Positions 24,725 through 34,382 of a stretch of DNA of 64,000 bases are shown here, one piece after another (position 1 is the stretch's first letter; the number at the start of each line of letters is the position of its first letter). Below the pieces are notes generated by a model, which saw only the letters and a program-made list of their open reading frames with translations, did no database searches and had not been told where the DNA came from. The stretch comes from Hongsoonwoonella zoysiae (lineage in GTDB: Bacteria > Pseudomonadota > Alphaproteobacteria > Rhizobiales > Stappiaceae). Location: NCBI RefSeq assembly GCF_013266695.1, contig NZ_JABRXF010000003.1:682001-746000 (forward strand), given 5' to 3'. The position numbers and the translations under genes are program-made.

Positions 24725-26551
24725 ATGGAAAAGAAGAACCAGATCAATTTCTGGTACGCAGCCGGAGCGATATTTCTCGTCTTCCTGTTCCAAAGCTGGT
24801 GGATCACCCACACCACCTACGAAAGCATACCCTTTTCGGAGTTCGAGCAGCTTCTGAAGGACGGCAAGATCGCCGAAATAACGGTTCGTCAGGAGACGAT
24901 CGAGGGCAGGTTCAAGGACCCCAGGGACGGCGGAAAAGAGTATTTCACGACAAACCGCGTCGACCTGCCGCTTGCCGAACTCCTGAACAAATACGGCGTG
25001 CAATATAACGGGACGGTTCAGGACACGTTCCTGACGAATATTCTCTCCTGGGTGCTGCCGGTCCTCTTCTTCTTCGGGCTCTGGATGTTTTTCATCCGCA
25101 AAATCGCCGAAAAGCAGGGCATGGGCGGTTTCATGACCGTCGGCAAGTCCAAGGCGAAAATCTATGTGGAATCCGATACCAAGGTAACCTTCGCCGACGT
25201 CGCGGGGGTCGATGAAGCCAAGGAAGAGCTGAAGGAAATCGTCGATTTCCTGAAAGACCCGCAAAGCTACGGCAGGCTCGGGGCACATGCGCCGAAGGGC
25301 ATCCTGCTCGTCGGCCCGCCGGGCACCGGCAAGACGCTGCTCGCACGCGCTGTCGCCGGCGAAGCGGGCGTGACCTTCTTTTCCATTTCCGGTTCGGAGT
25401 TTGTGGAAATGTTCGTCGGCGTTGGGGCGGCGCGCGTAAGAGACCTCTTCGAGCAGGCCCGCAAGCAGGCGCCGGCGATCATCTTCATCGACGAATTGGA
25501 CGCGCTGGGGCGCGCGCGCGGCCTGAACGTGATGCAGTCCAACGACGAGAAGGAACAGACACTCAACCAGCTGCTTGCCGAACTGGACGGCTTCGACCCC
25601 TCTTCCGGCATCATCCTGCTGGCGGCGACGAACCGGCCGGAGGTGCTCGACCCCGCGCTCCTGCGCGCCGGACGCTTCGACCGGCAGGTGCTGGTCGACC
25701 GGCCCGACCGAAAAGGGCGGCGTGCGATCCTTGATGTCCATATCGAGAATATCAAGCTTGACCCCGATCTCGACCTCGACCGGGTGGCGCAGATCACGGC
25801 CGGCTTCAGCGGCGCGGACCTTGCCAATCTCGTCAATGAAGCGGCACTTCTGGCCACCCGCCGCAAGGGAGACTTCGTTACCCAGGACGATTTCACCAAT
25901 GCGGTGGAGCGCATCGTGGCCGGTCTGGAACGGCATTCACGCGTTTTGTCGGACATCGAGCGGCGCACCGTCGCCTATCACGAGATGGGCCATGCGCTCG
26001 TCGCGGCGAACCTTTCCGGCGTCGATCCGGTGCACAAGATTTCCATTATCCCGCGCGGTGTTGGCGCGCTCGGCTACACCATGCAGCGGCCGACCGAGGA
26101 CCGCTTCCTGCTGGCAACGGAAGACCTTGAAAACCGCATGGCGGTGCTGATGGGCGGGCGTGCGGCGGAAAGAATAGTCTTCGGCAGGATTTCGACCGGG
26201 GCTTCCGACGACCTGCAGCGGGTGACGGAAATCGCCCGCGAAATGGTGATGCGCTATGGCATGGACGAAACGCTGGGCAACCGCGTCTACGCCGCGCAGC
26301 GCCAGTCGTTCCTGGGGCAGCCGGGCACGGACGGGCCCGAAGTTTCGGAAGAAACATTGCGCGAGATCGACCTTGCCGTGCGCGAACGGGTGGAAACGGC
26401 GTTCGAGCGGGCAACCGCCCTCCTGACCGAGCACCGGGCTGAGCTCGACGAAGGCGCGGAGCTTCTTCTGGAAAAGGAAACGCTTACGGACGAGGATTTT
26501 CCGCCGCTGAAATCCGGAACGGCGAAAGTAAAAGAGTCGGCGGAAACATGA
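24725..26551 (+). CDS. ftsH: ATP-dependent zinc metalloprotease FtsH
   Basis: 608 residues with GGGGG seven bases before ATG. Two N-terminal membrane helices (about 10-27 and 104-122) flank a periplasmic domain. The AAA module has Walker A GPPGTGKT (about 198-205), Walker [12 protein letters not shown] (DELDA where DEIDA is usual) and the second region of homology [19 protein letters not shown]. The zinc site is HEMGH at 419-423 (HEAGH is commoner; the metal ligands are kept), with the third ligand likely in the [12 protein letters not shown] helix. FtsH degrades misfolded membrane and short-lived regulatory proteins. Its somewhat short length and unusual motifs hint that it may be a second FtsH; the location beside an iron transporter does not show a link. 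Confidence 0.93.
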   Translation: MEKKNQINFWYAAGAIFLVFLFQSWWITHTTYESIPFSEFEQLLKDGKIAEITVRQETIEGRFKDPRDGGKEYFTTNRVDLPLAELLNKYGVQYNGTVQDTFLTNILSWVLPVLFFFGLWMFFIRKIAEKQGMGGFMTVGKSKAKIYVESDTKVTFADVAGVDEAKEELKEIVDFLKDPQSYGRLGAHAPKGILLVGPPGTGKTLLARAVAGEAGVTFFSISGSEFVEMFVGVGAARVRDLFEQARKQAPAIIFIDELDALGRARGLNVMQSNDEKEQTLNQLLAELDGFDPSSGIILLAATNRPEVLDPALLRAGRFDRQVLVDRPDRKGRRAILDVHIENIKLDPDLDLDRVAQITAGFSGADLANLVNEAALLATRRKGDFVTQDDFTNAVERIVAGLERHSRVLSDIERRTVAYHEMGHALVAANLSGVDPVHKISIIPRGVGALGYTMQRPTEDRFLLATEDLENRMAVLMGGRAAERIVFGRISTGASDDLQRVTEIAREMVMRYGMDETLGNRVYAAQRQSFLGQPGTDGPEVSEETLREIDLAVRERVETAFERATALLTEHRAELDEGAELLLEKETLTDEDFPPLKSGTAKVKESAET

Positions 26552-26553
26552 AA

Positions 26554-26586
26554 CCGGCCGCGGGTGATCCGCGGCCGGCTTTTTTC
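26554..26586. terminator. terminator between convergent ftsH and scoB
   Basis: Ten-base perfect GC stem CCGGCCGCGG/CCGCGGCCGG with a five-base loop, then CTTTTTTT on the plus strand, 3 nt past the ftsH stop. Strong intrinsic terminator for ftsH; on the minus strand it could also serve scoB, though only a short TTTC follows there. Confidence 0.88.
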
Positions 26587-26604
26587 AGGAAGACCGATGC
26601 ACCG

Positions 26605-27240
26605 TCAAACGGCGACGGTGAGCTTTGCCTTCGTCTTTTCCTTCACCTCGTCGACCGTGACATCGGACGCAAGCTCGATGAGCTTCAAGCCGTCCTCCGT
26701 GACGTCGAAGACGCCGAGGTTGGTGATGATGCGGTTGACGCAGTGAACGCCGGTAAGAGGCAGCGTGCACTCCGGCAGGAGCTTGGGATCGCCAGCCTTC
26801 GAGGTGTGGTCCATGATGACGACCACGCGCTTCACGCCGGCGACGAGGTCCATCGCCCCACCCATGCCCTTGACCATCTTGCCCGGGATCATCCAGTTGG
26901 CGAGATCGCCCTTTTCGGAAACTTCCATGGCGCCGAGGATCGACAGGTCGATATGGCCGCCGCGGATCATCCCGAAGCTGTCGGCGGACGAGAAATAACT
27001 CGTCTGCGGCAGTTCGGTGATGGTCTGCTTGCCGGCATTGATGAGATCGGCGTCGATCTCGTCTTCGGTCGGGAACGGGCCCATGCCGAGCATGCCGTTT
27101 TCCGACTGGAGCGTCACGTGAACGCCTTCGGGAATGTAGTTCGAGACGAGCGTCGGGATGCCGATGCCGAGGTTGACGTAGAAACCATCTTCCAGTTCCT
27201 GCGCGGCGCGTTTCGCCATGTCTTCGCGGGTCCAGGCCAT
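26605..27240 (-). CDS. scoB: 3-oxoacid CoA-transferase subunit B
   Basis: 211 residues from ATG 27240 (GGAG nine bases upstream). The catalytic glutamate of class I CoA-transferases lies in [13 protein letters not shown], and the SENG motif and [15 protein letters not shown] stretch are typical of the beta subunit. Together with subunit A, encoded 19 bp upstream, it transfers CoA from succinyl-CoA to acetoacetate or a related 3-oxo acid (ketone-body or beta-ketoadipate use). An alternative is PcaJ of the beta-ketoadipate pathway; with no pca genes near, acetoacetate use, linked to PHA turnover, is a reasonable guess. Confidence 0.92.
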   Translation of the reverse strand: MAWTREDMAKRAAQELEDGFYVNLGIGIPTLVSNYIPEGVHVTLQSENGMLGMGPFPTEDEIDADLINAGKQTITELPQTSYFSSADSFGMIRGGHIDLSILGAMEVSEKGDLANWMIPGKMVKGMGGAMDLVAGVKRVVVIMDHTSKAGDPKLLPECTLPLTGVHCVNRIITNLGVFDVTEDGLKLIELASDVTVDEVKEKTKAKLTVAV

Positions 27241-27259
27241 ATTGCTTTTCTCCGTGATC

Positions 27260-27958
27260 TCAAGCGGCGGAACGCACGGTGCGCTTCTCGATGCGCTTCT
27301 CGTGGCTTCCGACAATGATGCGGTCGACAAAGATGCCGGGGGTGTGGATGTAGTCGGAATCGAGCTCGCCGACCTCCACAAGTTCCTCCACCTCGACCAC
27401 GCAGGCCTTGCCGGCGGTCGCCATCATCGGATTGAAGTTGCGCGCCGTCTTGCGGTAGATGAGATTGCCTTCCTTGTCGGCCTTCCAGGCCTTGACGAGG
27501 GAAAGATCGGCAAGGAGCCCGGTTTCGAGAATATAGGTCTCGCCGTTGAAATCCTTGTGCTCCTTGCCTTCCGCGATCAGCGTGCCCACGCCGGTCTTGG
27601 TATAGAAGCCGGGAATGCCCGCACCGCCGGCGCGGATACGCTCGGCAAGCGTGCCTTGCGGATTGAACTCAAGCTCAAGCTCGCCATTCAGGTACTGGCG
27701 CTCGAACGTGGCGTTCTCGCCCACGTAGGAGGACACCATCTTCTTGATCTGGCGCGTCTGCAACAGAAGGCCGAGGCCGAAATCGTCGACGCCGGCATTG
27801 TTGGAGATCGCCGTGATCCCCTTGGTGCCGCTGTCACGCAGCGCCTCGATCAGGTTTTCGGGAATGCCGCAAAGGCCGAAGCCTCCGGCCATGATGGTCA
27901 TACCGTCGAAAAGATAGCCTTCCAGCGCGGACGCCGCGTCCGGATAAACTTTATTCAT
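27260..27958 (-). CDS. scoA: 3-oxoacid CoA-transferase subunit A
   Basis: 232 residues from ATG 27958, with GGGAG six bases upstream. The alpha-subunit CoA-binding loop is visible as [15 protein letters not shown], followed by [20 protein letters not shown] and the [16 protein letters not shown] segment typical of SCOT/AtoD-type subunits. It forms a heterotetramer with subunit B, encoded 19 bp downstream in the same operon. The pair is convergent with ftsH. The upstream 435 bp contain two large hairpins that could end transcripts or protect them. Confidence 0.92.
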   Translation of the reverse strand: MNKVYPDAASALEGYLFDGMTIMAGGFGLCGIPENLIEALRDSGTKGITAISNNAGVDDFGLGLLLQTRQIKKMVSSYVGENATFERQYLNGELELEFNPQGTLAERIRAGGAGIPGFYTKTGVGTLIAEGKEHKDFNGETYILETGLLADLSLVKAWKADKEGNLIYRKTARNFNPMMATAGKACVVEVEELVEVGELDSDYIHTPGIFVDRIIVGSHEKRIEKRTVRSAA

Positions 27959-28393
27959 AGGGGTCTCCCTGGCGTTGGTCCGGAACGCCGCACCGACGGG
28001 ATGCCCGCAAGCCATGCTTCGCGAACACTTGCAAACCCAGCCGGCAACATAACCGCTCCGCTACAGCTCACCCTGCCTTTGTCCGGTCCGGTGGACCTGA
28101 TGGCGACATGTGATAACGCCCGCGCCGCACAATCACAAGCGAGTAGCCGAATCTGAAGTTCGTCTCATTTCCCAGCACACTCTGAACGAACTTCAGATTC
28201 AAAAGGGTGACGAGCGAATATGTGTTTCCAGTGCGGTTTCCGGATTTGAAATACGCTCCGGAGGCTGCGGCTTCGATGAGGCGTATTTCAAATCCACCAA
28301 ACTAGGGTCGCCCTTGCAGAACGGTGAAACTCAGGTGCATGGCGACGCCTTTACGCTTGATACAACGGCTGTGAAGGCCTATCCCGCTTAAAC
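27959..28393. other. divergent intergenic region with twin hairpins
   Basis: No gene supported. It contains the scoA promoter region and, at 28149-28295, two adjacent long inverted repeats (listed separately). A frame covering them exists by chance. Confidence 0.6.
28149..28295. repeat. twin related palindromes
   Basis: Hairpin 1: GAATCTGAAGTTCGT (28149-28163) and its exact complement at 28186-28200, 22-base loop. Hairpin 2: GGATTTGAAATACGC (28242-28256) and its exact complement at 28281-28295, 24-base loop. The two arms are identical at 10 of 15 positions, so they look like diverged copies of one unit. The two-palindrome layout resembles Rhizobium-type intergenic mosaic elements, but the sequence differs from the two RIME-like copies at 43.5 and 46.8 kb. 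Confidence 0.75.
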
Positions 28394-30196
28394 ATGGCAC
28401 CGGAAAAATCCCGATCGGCACGACACAAGGGCGCACGTTACGCCAAGCCCGTTTTGGTGGTATTCGTCGCCATTGCCGCGCTCGTCTTCGTGGCAAGCCT
28501 CGCGCTGCCGCTGCTCGTGTCGACCGATGCCGCGAAGGACCGCCTGGAGGAGGCGGTATCAAGCTGGCTCGGCGCGCGCGTCGCCATAGACGGCGCATCG
28601 GAACTCAGCCTCCTCCCCGATTTGCGCCTGACGCTTACCAATGTCCGCCTGGAAGGCCGCGACGGGCAGTGGAGCATGGACAGCCCGCACCTCTCCGCAA
28701 GCCTCGACCCGGCCTCGATAATCGGCGGCGACTTCGCGCCCGAACATTTCTCGATCGTCAACCCGGATATCCGCCTCTTCACCCCTGCCGGAGAAGAAAG
28801 CGGAAGCGAACCGCCTTTTCAGCGGGCCAAGCGCGAGCTGGCGAGGCTGTTCAGCCGGCAACTTTCGATCCGCGGCGGCACGATAACACTGGGCGAGGCA
28901 GCATCCACGCCCCAGATCATGGCGCTGAACGCGACGCTGAATACCGATGACGACGGGAAAAACGCCCGTTTGAGCGGTCGGTTCGACTACGCCGGCGAAC
29001 GCATCGACCTTAACCTTCTGGTCAGCGATACGCGTGCGCTGAGCGGAAACGAGCCGGGAACGCTGGCGCTAAAGGCCGTATCGCCGTCTTTCGAGATCGA
29101 TCTCAATGGCCGCATCATGGGCCGGAACGCGGATCGTATCGATGGCAGCCTTTCCGTCTCTTCAGGGGAAATCGCAAGGCTGTTCGGGGGAGAGGCGGCT
29201 TCAGACGGCGAAAATCCCGCGCCCATCAAGACGGTTCGCCTGTCGGGTGAGGGTATTTTCAGCCTTGATGCGCTGGACTTCGACCAGGCGACACTCGATA
29301 TCGACGGCAACATCGCCGATGGCAGGCTTTCCTTACGGGCATTTTCCGACCGCCCGAGCGCGGAAGGCACACTTGCCTTCGACAGTCTCGATCTTTCCGC
29401 TTTCGAGCCCACGATTTCGAATCTCCTTGAAGACAGCAGACAGGCAAACCGGCCTCTTTCGAGCCTTCTTGGCGCCTTCGATCTCGACCTTCGGCTTTCG
29501 GCAGCAAACGTGACGACGCAACGCGCGGTGCTGAACCGAAGCGCGCTGGCCCTGCTCCTGAAGGAAGGCGATTTGACCATAGACGTGAGCGAAGCCGGCA
29601 TTGCGGGCGGTGCGGGACGGGCCCACCTGCGCCTGTCGCCAACGTCGGTTTCCCGCGACCTCTATGCCCTGGAAGCAAGTGCGGAACTCATGAACGCAAC
29701 GCCGGTCGTCAATTTCGACATACCGCTTCTGCCCCGAGGCGGACGCGCCTCACTGTCGATCCAGGCGAGGTCGAAAGGAGAGACGGCTGCCTTGCTCAGA
29801 AGGAAACTGACAGCCTCCCTCCGCTTCGAGTTCACAGGCAACGGGGTTGAGGCTTTCGACCTCGACAACAAGATCGGGTCGCTTGCCGAGCCGACAGTTG
29901 CGGATGCGCCTTTGAGCGGAAGCACCCCGCTGACCCGCTTCGAAATCTCCGGCAGAAAGAATGGCGAGACCCTGGAAATCGACGCTATCGACGCCGAGAC
30001 GGGGCAATATTCTGTCTCCGCGCATGGCACGATACGCCTTTCCGACGGCGCCTTGTCGTTGAAAGGCATCGCGCGCCCGCTGCCGCTTGAACCGGCAACG
30101 GAAAGCGCAGGCTCGGCTGCCACGCCTGCCTCGACGCCGAAAACCACCTTCAAGGTGCATGGCACCATCGCCGAGCCGGCTTTCCTGCCCGACTGA
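28394..30196 (+). CDS. AsmA family protein
   Basis: 600 residues. A basic N-terminus precedes one membrane helix (about 18-42, VLVVFVAIAALVFVASLALPLLV); the rest is predicted periplasmic and rich in beta strands. The AsmA N-terminal signature follows the anchor: KDRLEEAVSSWLGARVAIDGASELSLLPDLRLTLTNVRLEG in part. A second AsmA-like C-terminal block (TLEIDAIDAETGQYSVSAHGTIRLSDGALSLKG in part) is recognisable. AsmA-like proteins are thought to bridge the envelope and affect outer-membrane lipid or lipopolysaccharide assembly. No clear ribosome site precedes ATG 28394, so the start is uncertain. The gene is convergent with the potFGHI operon. Confidence 0.82.
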   Translation: MAPEKSRSARHKGARYAKPVLVVFVAIAALVFVASLALPLLVSTDAAKDRLEEAVSSWLGARVAIDGASELSLLPDLRLTLTNVRLEGRDGQWSMDSPHLSASLDPASIIGGDFAPEHFSIVNPDIRLFTPAGEESGSEPPFQRAKRELARLFSRQLSIRGGTITLGEAASTPQIMALNATLNTDDDGKNARLSGRFDYAGERIDLNLLVSDTRALSGNEPGTLALKAVSPSFEIDLNGRIMGRNADRIDGSLSVSSGEIARLFGGEAASDGENPAPIKTVRLSGEGIFSLDALDFDQATLDIDGNIADGRLSLRAFSDRPSAEGTLAFDSLDLSAFEPTISNLLEDSRQANRPLSSLLGAFDLDLRLSAANVTTQRAVLNRSALALLLKEGDLTIDVSEAGIAGGAGRAHLRLSPTSVSRDLYALEASAELMNATPVVNFDIPLLPRGGRASLSIQARSKGETAALLRRKLTASLRFEFTGNGVEAFDLDNKIGSLAEPTVADAPLSGSTPLTRFEISGRKNGETLEIDAIDAETGQYSVSAHGTIRLSDGALSLKGIARPLPLEPATESAGSAATPASTPKTTFKVHGTIAEPAFLPD

Positions 30197-30249
30197 GCCC
30201 GAACATCGGCGCAGAAAGCCGCCCTTTTCGCGCAGCGGCCCTTGTGTTT

Positions 30250-31071
30250 TCAGCCTTGCGCCTCGGCCCGGCGAATGTCGCGCTGCCTGCGTGCTTCCTG
30301 CTGCTTGGTTACCAGCGAGGCCGCGATGACGCCGAGCGTCACGACACCGACCAGAACCGTGCAAACCGCGTTGATCTCCGGCGTGACGCCAAGGCGAACC
30401 TGACTGTAGATCTTCATCGGCAGCGTCGTCGCGCCCGGCCCCGTCGTGAAGCTGGCGATCACCAGATCGTCGAGCGAAAGCGTAAACGCCAGCATCCAGC
30501 CGGCGATGACACCGGGCAGAATGATCGGCAGGGTAATAGCGAAGAACGTCTTGAACGGAGGGCAGCCGAGGTCCATCGCCGCCTCTTCCACCGAACGGTC
30601 GAAACCGGCAAGGCGCGATTGCACGACAACGGCCACATAGCACATGGAAAAGGTGGTGTGGGCGATCATCACCGTCCAGAATCCGCGCGCCTGATCGACC
30701 GCCACGAACAAAAGCAGAAGCGAAAGGCCGAGGATCACCTCCGGCATGACAAGCGGCGCATAGATCATGCCCGAAAAGAGAGTGCGGCCGAGGAACCGAC
30801 CGGAACGCACAAGAACGAGGGCTGCGATGGTGCCGAGCACTGTGGCGATCGTGGCGGAGGTGAAGGCGACCCGCGCCGTAACCCATGCGGCATCGAGAAG
30901 CTGCTGGTTGCGCAGCATCTCGCCGTACCACTTCGTCGAAAACCCGGCCCAGACCGTGACGAGGCGCGACTCGTTGAACGAATAGATGACGAGAAGCACG
31001 ATCGGCAAATAGAGAAAGGCGAAGCCGAACACCAGCGAGGTAAGATTGAACCAGCTTGGCCCCTTACGCAT
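30250..31071 (-). CDS. potI: polyamine ABC transporter permease (PotI-type)
   Basis: 273 residues from ATG 31071, with a GGGGGAGGGGG ribosome site; ATG 31089 is less likely. Six predicted membrane helices; the EAA loop is EEAAMDLGCPPFKTFFAITLPIILPG. This matches the second permease of the putrescine/spermidine ABC systems (PotI/PotC). It is the last gene of potFGHI, 36 bp after potH. The protein sits in the inner membrane as a heterodimer with PotH. Confidence 0.93.
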   Translation of the reverse strand: MRKGPSWFNLTSLVFGFAFLYLPIVLLVIYSFNESRLVTVWAGFSTKWYGEMLRNQQLLDAAWVTARVAFTSATIATVLGTIAALVLVRSGRFLGRTLFSGMIYAPLVMPEVILGLSLLLLFVAVDQARGFWTVMIAHTTFSMCYVAVVVQSRLAGFDRSVEEAAMDLGCPPFKTFFAITLPIILPGVIAGWMLAFTLSLDDLVIASFTTGPGATTLPMKIYSQVRLGVTPEINAVCTVLVGVVTLGVIAASLVTKQQEARRQRDIRRAEAQG

Positions 31072-31107
31072 GAGCCCCCTCCCCCGCAATTGTTTTGGCC
31101 AGCGACG

Positions 31108-32064
31108 TCAACTGTTTTTCTCCGAAGCGCGCTGCTGCTGGTTCTGGAAGAGCACGATCGGCACGACCAGGATGAGCAGAAGGATGACGGCGACCGCCGA
31201 TGAAACAGGCCAGTCGCGGTTTGCGAAGAACTCGTTCCACAGCGTCTTGCCGATCATCAGCGTTTCCGACCCGCCGAGCAGGTCCGGGATTACGAATTCG
31301 CCGACGGCGGGAATGAAGACCAGGAAACAGCCGGCAATGACGCCAGGAAGCGAAAGCGGCATGGTGATCGTCCAGAACGCCTTCCACGGCGGGCAGCCGA
31401 GATCGGAAGCCGCTTCAAGCAGGCTTTCGTCAAGCTTCTCCAGCGTCGCATAGAGCGGCAGCACGAGGAACGGCAGGTAGGAATAGACGATGCCGATATA
31501 GACGGCGACGTTCGTGTTCAGGATCGTCAGCGGATCATCTATCACGCCGATCGCAAGCAGCGCCTGATTGAGAAGCCCTTCGTTCTTCAAAATGCCGATC
31601 CAGGCGTAGACGCGGATCAGGAAGCTCGTCCAGAACGGCAGGATGACGAGCATGAGCAGCGTGGGGCGCCAGGCGGCGGGCGCGCGTGCCATCCCATAAG
31701 CCAGCGGATAGCCGATCACGAGCGTGATAGCCGTGGAGGTCGCCGCGATCCATACGCTCGACAGATAGGACTTCCAGTAAAGGGCGTCCTCCGTCAGCCA
31801 GAGGTAGTTATCCAGGCTGAAGGCCGCGAAATTTTCCCTTATCCCCTGCCAGCCTTCGGAAAGGTCGAACGTGGGAAGATAGGGCGGAATGGCGACCGCG
31901 ATTTCCGAAAGGGAGATCTTGAAGACGATAAAAAAGGGCGCAAGGAAGAAGAACAGCAGCCAGGCGTATGGAACCGCGATCAGGACCCAGCCGCCGAGGC
32001 TTCGCCTTTTCTTCGGCGCGGGAGCGGCCTCGACTTCCGAGGCTGGCGCTGCGATATCGACCAT
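31108..32064 (-). CDS. potH: polyamine ABC transporter permease (PotH-type)
   Basis: 318 residues with GGGGAG five bases before ATG 32064. After a charged, Ala/Pro-rich cytoplasmic N-terminus (about 25 residues), six membrane helices follow; the periplasmic loop after helix 1 is long, as is usual for PotH/PotB. The ATPase-contact loop is LLEAASDLGCPPWKAFWTITMPLSLPG. The stop is 20 bp downstream of the potG coding end in operon order and 36 bp before potI, indicating co-transcription. Confidence 0.93.
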   Translation of the reverse strand: MVDIAAPASEVEAAPAPKKRRSLGGWVLIAVPYAWLLFFFLAPFFIVFKISLSEIAVAIPPYLPTFDLSEGWQGIRENFAAFSLDNYLWLTEDALYWKSYLSSVWIAATSTAITLVIGYPLAYGMARAPAAWRPTLLMLVILPFWTSFLIRVYAWIGILKNEGLLNQALLAIGVIDDPLTILNTNVAVYIGIVYSYLPFLVLPLYATLEKLDESLLEAASDLGCPPWKAFWTITMPLSLPGVIAGCFLVFIPAVGEFVIPDLLGGSETLMIGKTLWNEFFANRDWPVSSAVAVILLLILVVPIVLFQNQQQRASEKNS

Positions 32065-32084
32065 TGCTCTCCCCCCTCGCCCGC

Positions 32085-33236
32085 TTATCGCGTCAGGATG
32101 ACGCCGGCATCCTCGTCCCAGGACAGCCAGACCTTGTCGTCCCAGGAAATCGGGCGTTCGACCGTGCGTGTGATATTGGCGACGGTCGATTTGAGGATGA
32201 GATCCTCAGCCACCCTGGCGTGGAAGATCGAGACATCGCCGAGATAGCCGATATCCCAGATTTCGGCCTCGGCCGCATTGGCGGCGCCATTTTGCGGGGC
32301 ATCGAAGCCAAGGCGCACCTTTTCGGGACGGATGGCGAACCAGACGGTGTCGCCCACACCTGCTTCCGTTGGCTGGGAGACGGCGATCTCGCGATCGAGG
32401 TTCGGCGCCTTGAGGCGTGTCGCGGCTTCGTTCTTCGCGGCGACCTTGGCTTCAATCAGGTTTATCGATCCAATGAAATCAGCCACGAAGCGGGAATTGG
32501 GCGTCTCGTAGATTTCCGCGGGCGTGGCCACCTGGATGATCCGGCCCTTGTCCATGACGGCGATCCTGTCCGCCACGGTCATCGCCTCTTCCTGGTCGTG
32601 TGTTACGATCAGGAAGGTCATGCCGAGCTCGGTTTGCAGGTCCATCAGTTCGAACTGGGTTTCCTCGCGAAGCTTGCGGTCGAGAGCGCCAAGCGGCTCG
32701 TCGAGCAAAAGCACCTTCGGCTTCTTGGCGATGGAACGCGCCAAGGCCACGCGCTGTCTCTGCCCGCCCGAAAGCTGATGGGGTTTGCGCCTGGCGAATT
32801 CCTCGAGCTTGACGAGTTTCAGCATCTGCTGAACCCGCGCCTCGATCTCGCCCTTCGGCAACTTGTCCTGTCGCAGGCCGAAGGCGATGTTTTTTTCCAC
32901 GTTCATATGCGGAAAGAGTGCGTAGGACTGGAACATCATGTTGGCGGGCCGGCGATAGGGCGGCACGCCCGCGAGGTTCTGCCCGTCGAGAAAGATTTCG
33001 CCGGCGCTCGGCTCCTCGAAGCCGCCGAGCATGCGCATCATCGTCGTCTTGCCGCAGCCCGATCCGCCGAGAAGGGCGAAGAACTCGCGCTCGTAGATCG
33101 TGAGTGACAGGTTGTCCACGGCGGTAAAATCGCCAAAGCGCTTGGTCACATTGCGAAACTCGATGAAGGGTTTCGCATTGCCGCTTTCCCACGGCGCAAA
33201 ATCGCGCCGAACCGGACCGATGGGTTTCTTCGCCAA
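32085..33236 (-). CDS. potG: polyamine ABC transporter ATP-binding protein (PotG-type)
   Basis: 383 residues. The start is TTG 33236, preceded by GGAGG five to six bases upstream; no nearer ATG or GTG fits, so a rare start is likely. The ABC domain has Walker A GGSGCGKTT, Q-loop MMFQSYALFPHM, signature LSGGQRQRVALARS, Walker B VLLLDEPLGALD and the switch histidine in VTHDQEEA. A C-terminal TOBE-like regulatory domain occupies about 285-383. It powers the PotH/PotI permease. The ribosome site lies directly after an intrinsic terminator that follows potF, so expression may be lower than that of the binding protein. Confidence 0.93.
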   Translation of the reverse strand: MAKKPIGPVRRDFAPWESGNAKPFIEFRNVTKRFGDFTAVDNLSLTIYEREFFALLGGSGCGKTTMMRMLGGFEEPSAGEIFLDGQNLAGVPPYRRPANMMFQSYALFPHMNVEKNIAFGLRQDKLPKGEIEARVQQMLKLVKLEEFARRKPHQLSGGQRQRVALARSIAKKPKVLLLDEPLGALDRKLREETQFELMDLQTELGMTFLIVTHDQEEAMTVADRIAVMDKGRIIQVATPAEIYETPNSRFVADFIGSINLIEAKVAAKNEAATRLKAPNLDREIAVSQPTEAGVGDTVWFAIRPEKVRLGFDAPQNGAANAAEAEIWDIGYLGDVSIFHARVAEDLILKSTVANITRTVERPISWDDKVWLSWDEDAGVILTR

Positions 33237-33248
33237 GGCCCCCTCCAG

Positions 33249-33279
33249 AAAAAAGGCCCGGGCGGCAACCGCCCGGGCC
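33249..33279 (-). terminator. terminator/attenuator between potF and potG
   Basis: Perfect 11-base stem GGCCCGGGCGG/CCGCCCGGGCC with a three-base loop; on the minus strand TTTTTT follows at once. It lies 8 nt past the potF stop and 4 nt before the potG ribosome site. It is likely to give more PotF than transporter by partial termination. Confidence 0.85.
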
Positions 33280-33287
33280 GGAAGCGA

Positions 33288-34382
33288 TTACTGGCCGCTC
33301 TTGATCTTGGTGAAGAGACGCGTGCGGGCTCTAAGCGCCTTCGGCGACTTCGTCGTCGTCGTGAAGAGCTTGTCGACCGTTTCCTGCGGGGGATAGATCG
33401 CCGGGTCGGTCAAGACCTCTTCTTCAACCATGTCCTGGCTCGCCTTGTTGCCGTTGGCGTAATAGACGTAGTTGGTTGCCTTGGCGATCACATCCGGGCG
33501 CAGAATGTAGTTGATGAACTCATGCGCCTCTTCCACATGCGGCGCGTCCGCCGGGATGGCCATATTGTCGAACCACATCAGCGCGCCTTCCTGCGGGATC
33601 GAATATTCGACCGTAACGCCCGCATCGGCTTCCGCCGCCCGGTCGCGCGCCTGAAGCACATCGCCCGACCAGCCCACGGCGACGCAGATATCGCCGTTGG
33701 CGAGCGCGTTGATGTATTCGGAGGAATGGAACTTCTGGATGTAGGGCCGTACCTTCATCCAAAGCTCCGCCGCCTTTTCGAAATCCGCCGGATCCGAACT
33801 GTCGGGATCGAGGCCGAGATAGTTGAGCGCGGCAGGAAACAGCTCATCCGCCGTGTCGAGCACATGAATGCCGCAAGACGAGAGTTTCTCGGCGTTCGCC
33901 GGATCGAAGATCAGCGACCAGCTGCCGACCGGCGCATCCTCGCCCAGTACTTCCTTCACCTTCTCGACGTTATAGCCGATGCCGGTGGTTCCCCACATGT
34001 AGTTGATCGCGTGCTCGTTTCCGGGATCGAACTTCTCGATGCGGGTCATGATCTGCGGCCAGAGATTGTCCCAATTGGTGAGCTTCGACTTGTCGAGCTT
34101 CTGGAAGACGCCGGCCTGAATCTGGCGACCGAGGAAGGTGCCGGTGGGCACCACGACGTCATAACCGGTGCCGCCGGACAGAAGCTTCGTCTCCAGGATC
34201 TCGTTGCTGTCGAAAACGTCGTAGACGATCTTGATGCCGGTTTCCTTGGTGAAATCCTCAAGGATCGACTCGTCGATATAATCCGACCAGTTGTAGACGT
34301 TGACGACCCGCTCCTGCGCTCCTGCCGCGCCGGCGGCCGCAAGTCCCAAAATGGCAACGCTTGCAAAAAGCAGTTTCTTCAT
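33288..34382 (-). CDS. potF: polyamine ABC transporter periplasmic binding protein (PotF-type)
   Basis: 364 residues from ATG 34382 (GGAAGG nine bases upstream). A signal peptide (KKLLFASVAILGLAAAGAAGAQ) precedes the mature protein RVVNVYNWSDYIDESILEDF, the hallmark of PotF/SpuD-type polyamine receptors. Acidic and aromatic residues around the site (YNWSDYI, YDVVVPTG, WSGDVLQA, LWFDN-like MWFDNMAIP) are kept. It binds putrescine or related amines in the periplasm. First gene of potFGHI; the adjacent gamma-glutamylputrescine synthetase and transaminase genes make putrescine the most likely ligand. Confidence 0.94.
   Translation of the reverse strand: MKKLLFASVAILGLAAAGAAGAQERVVNVYNWSDYIDESILEDFTKETGIKIVYDVFDSNEILETKLLSGGTGYDVVVPTGTFLGRQIQAGVFQKLDKSKLTNWDNLWPQIMTRIEKFDPGNEHAINYMWGTTGIGYNVEKVKEVLGEDAPVGSWSLIFDPANAEKLSSCGIHVLDTADELFPAALNYLGLDPDSSDPADFEKAAELWMKVRPYIQKFHSSEYINALANGDICVAVGWSGDVLQARDRAAEADAGVTVEYSIPQEGALMWFDNMAIPADAPHVEEAHEFINYILRPDVIAKATNYVYYANGNKASQDMVEEEVLTDPAIYPPQETVDKLFTTTTKSPKALRARTRLFTKIKSGQ

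Noticed and set aside
28110-28391. 93-codon frame over the twin palindromes
   Set aside because: Covers both hairpins, lacks a ribosome site, and its composition follows the inverted repeats.
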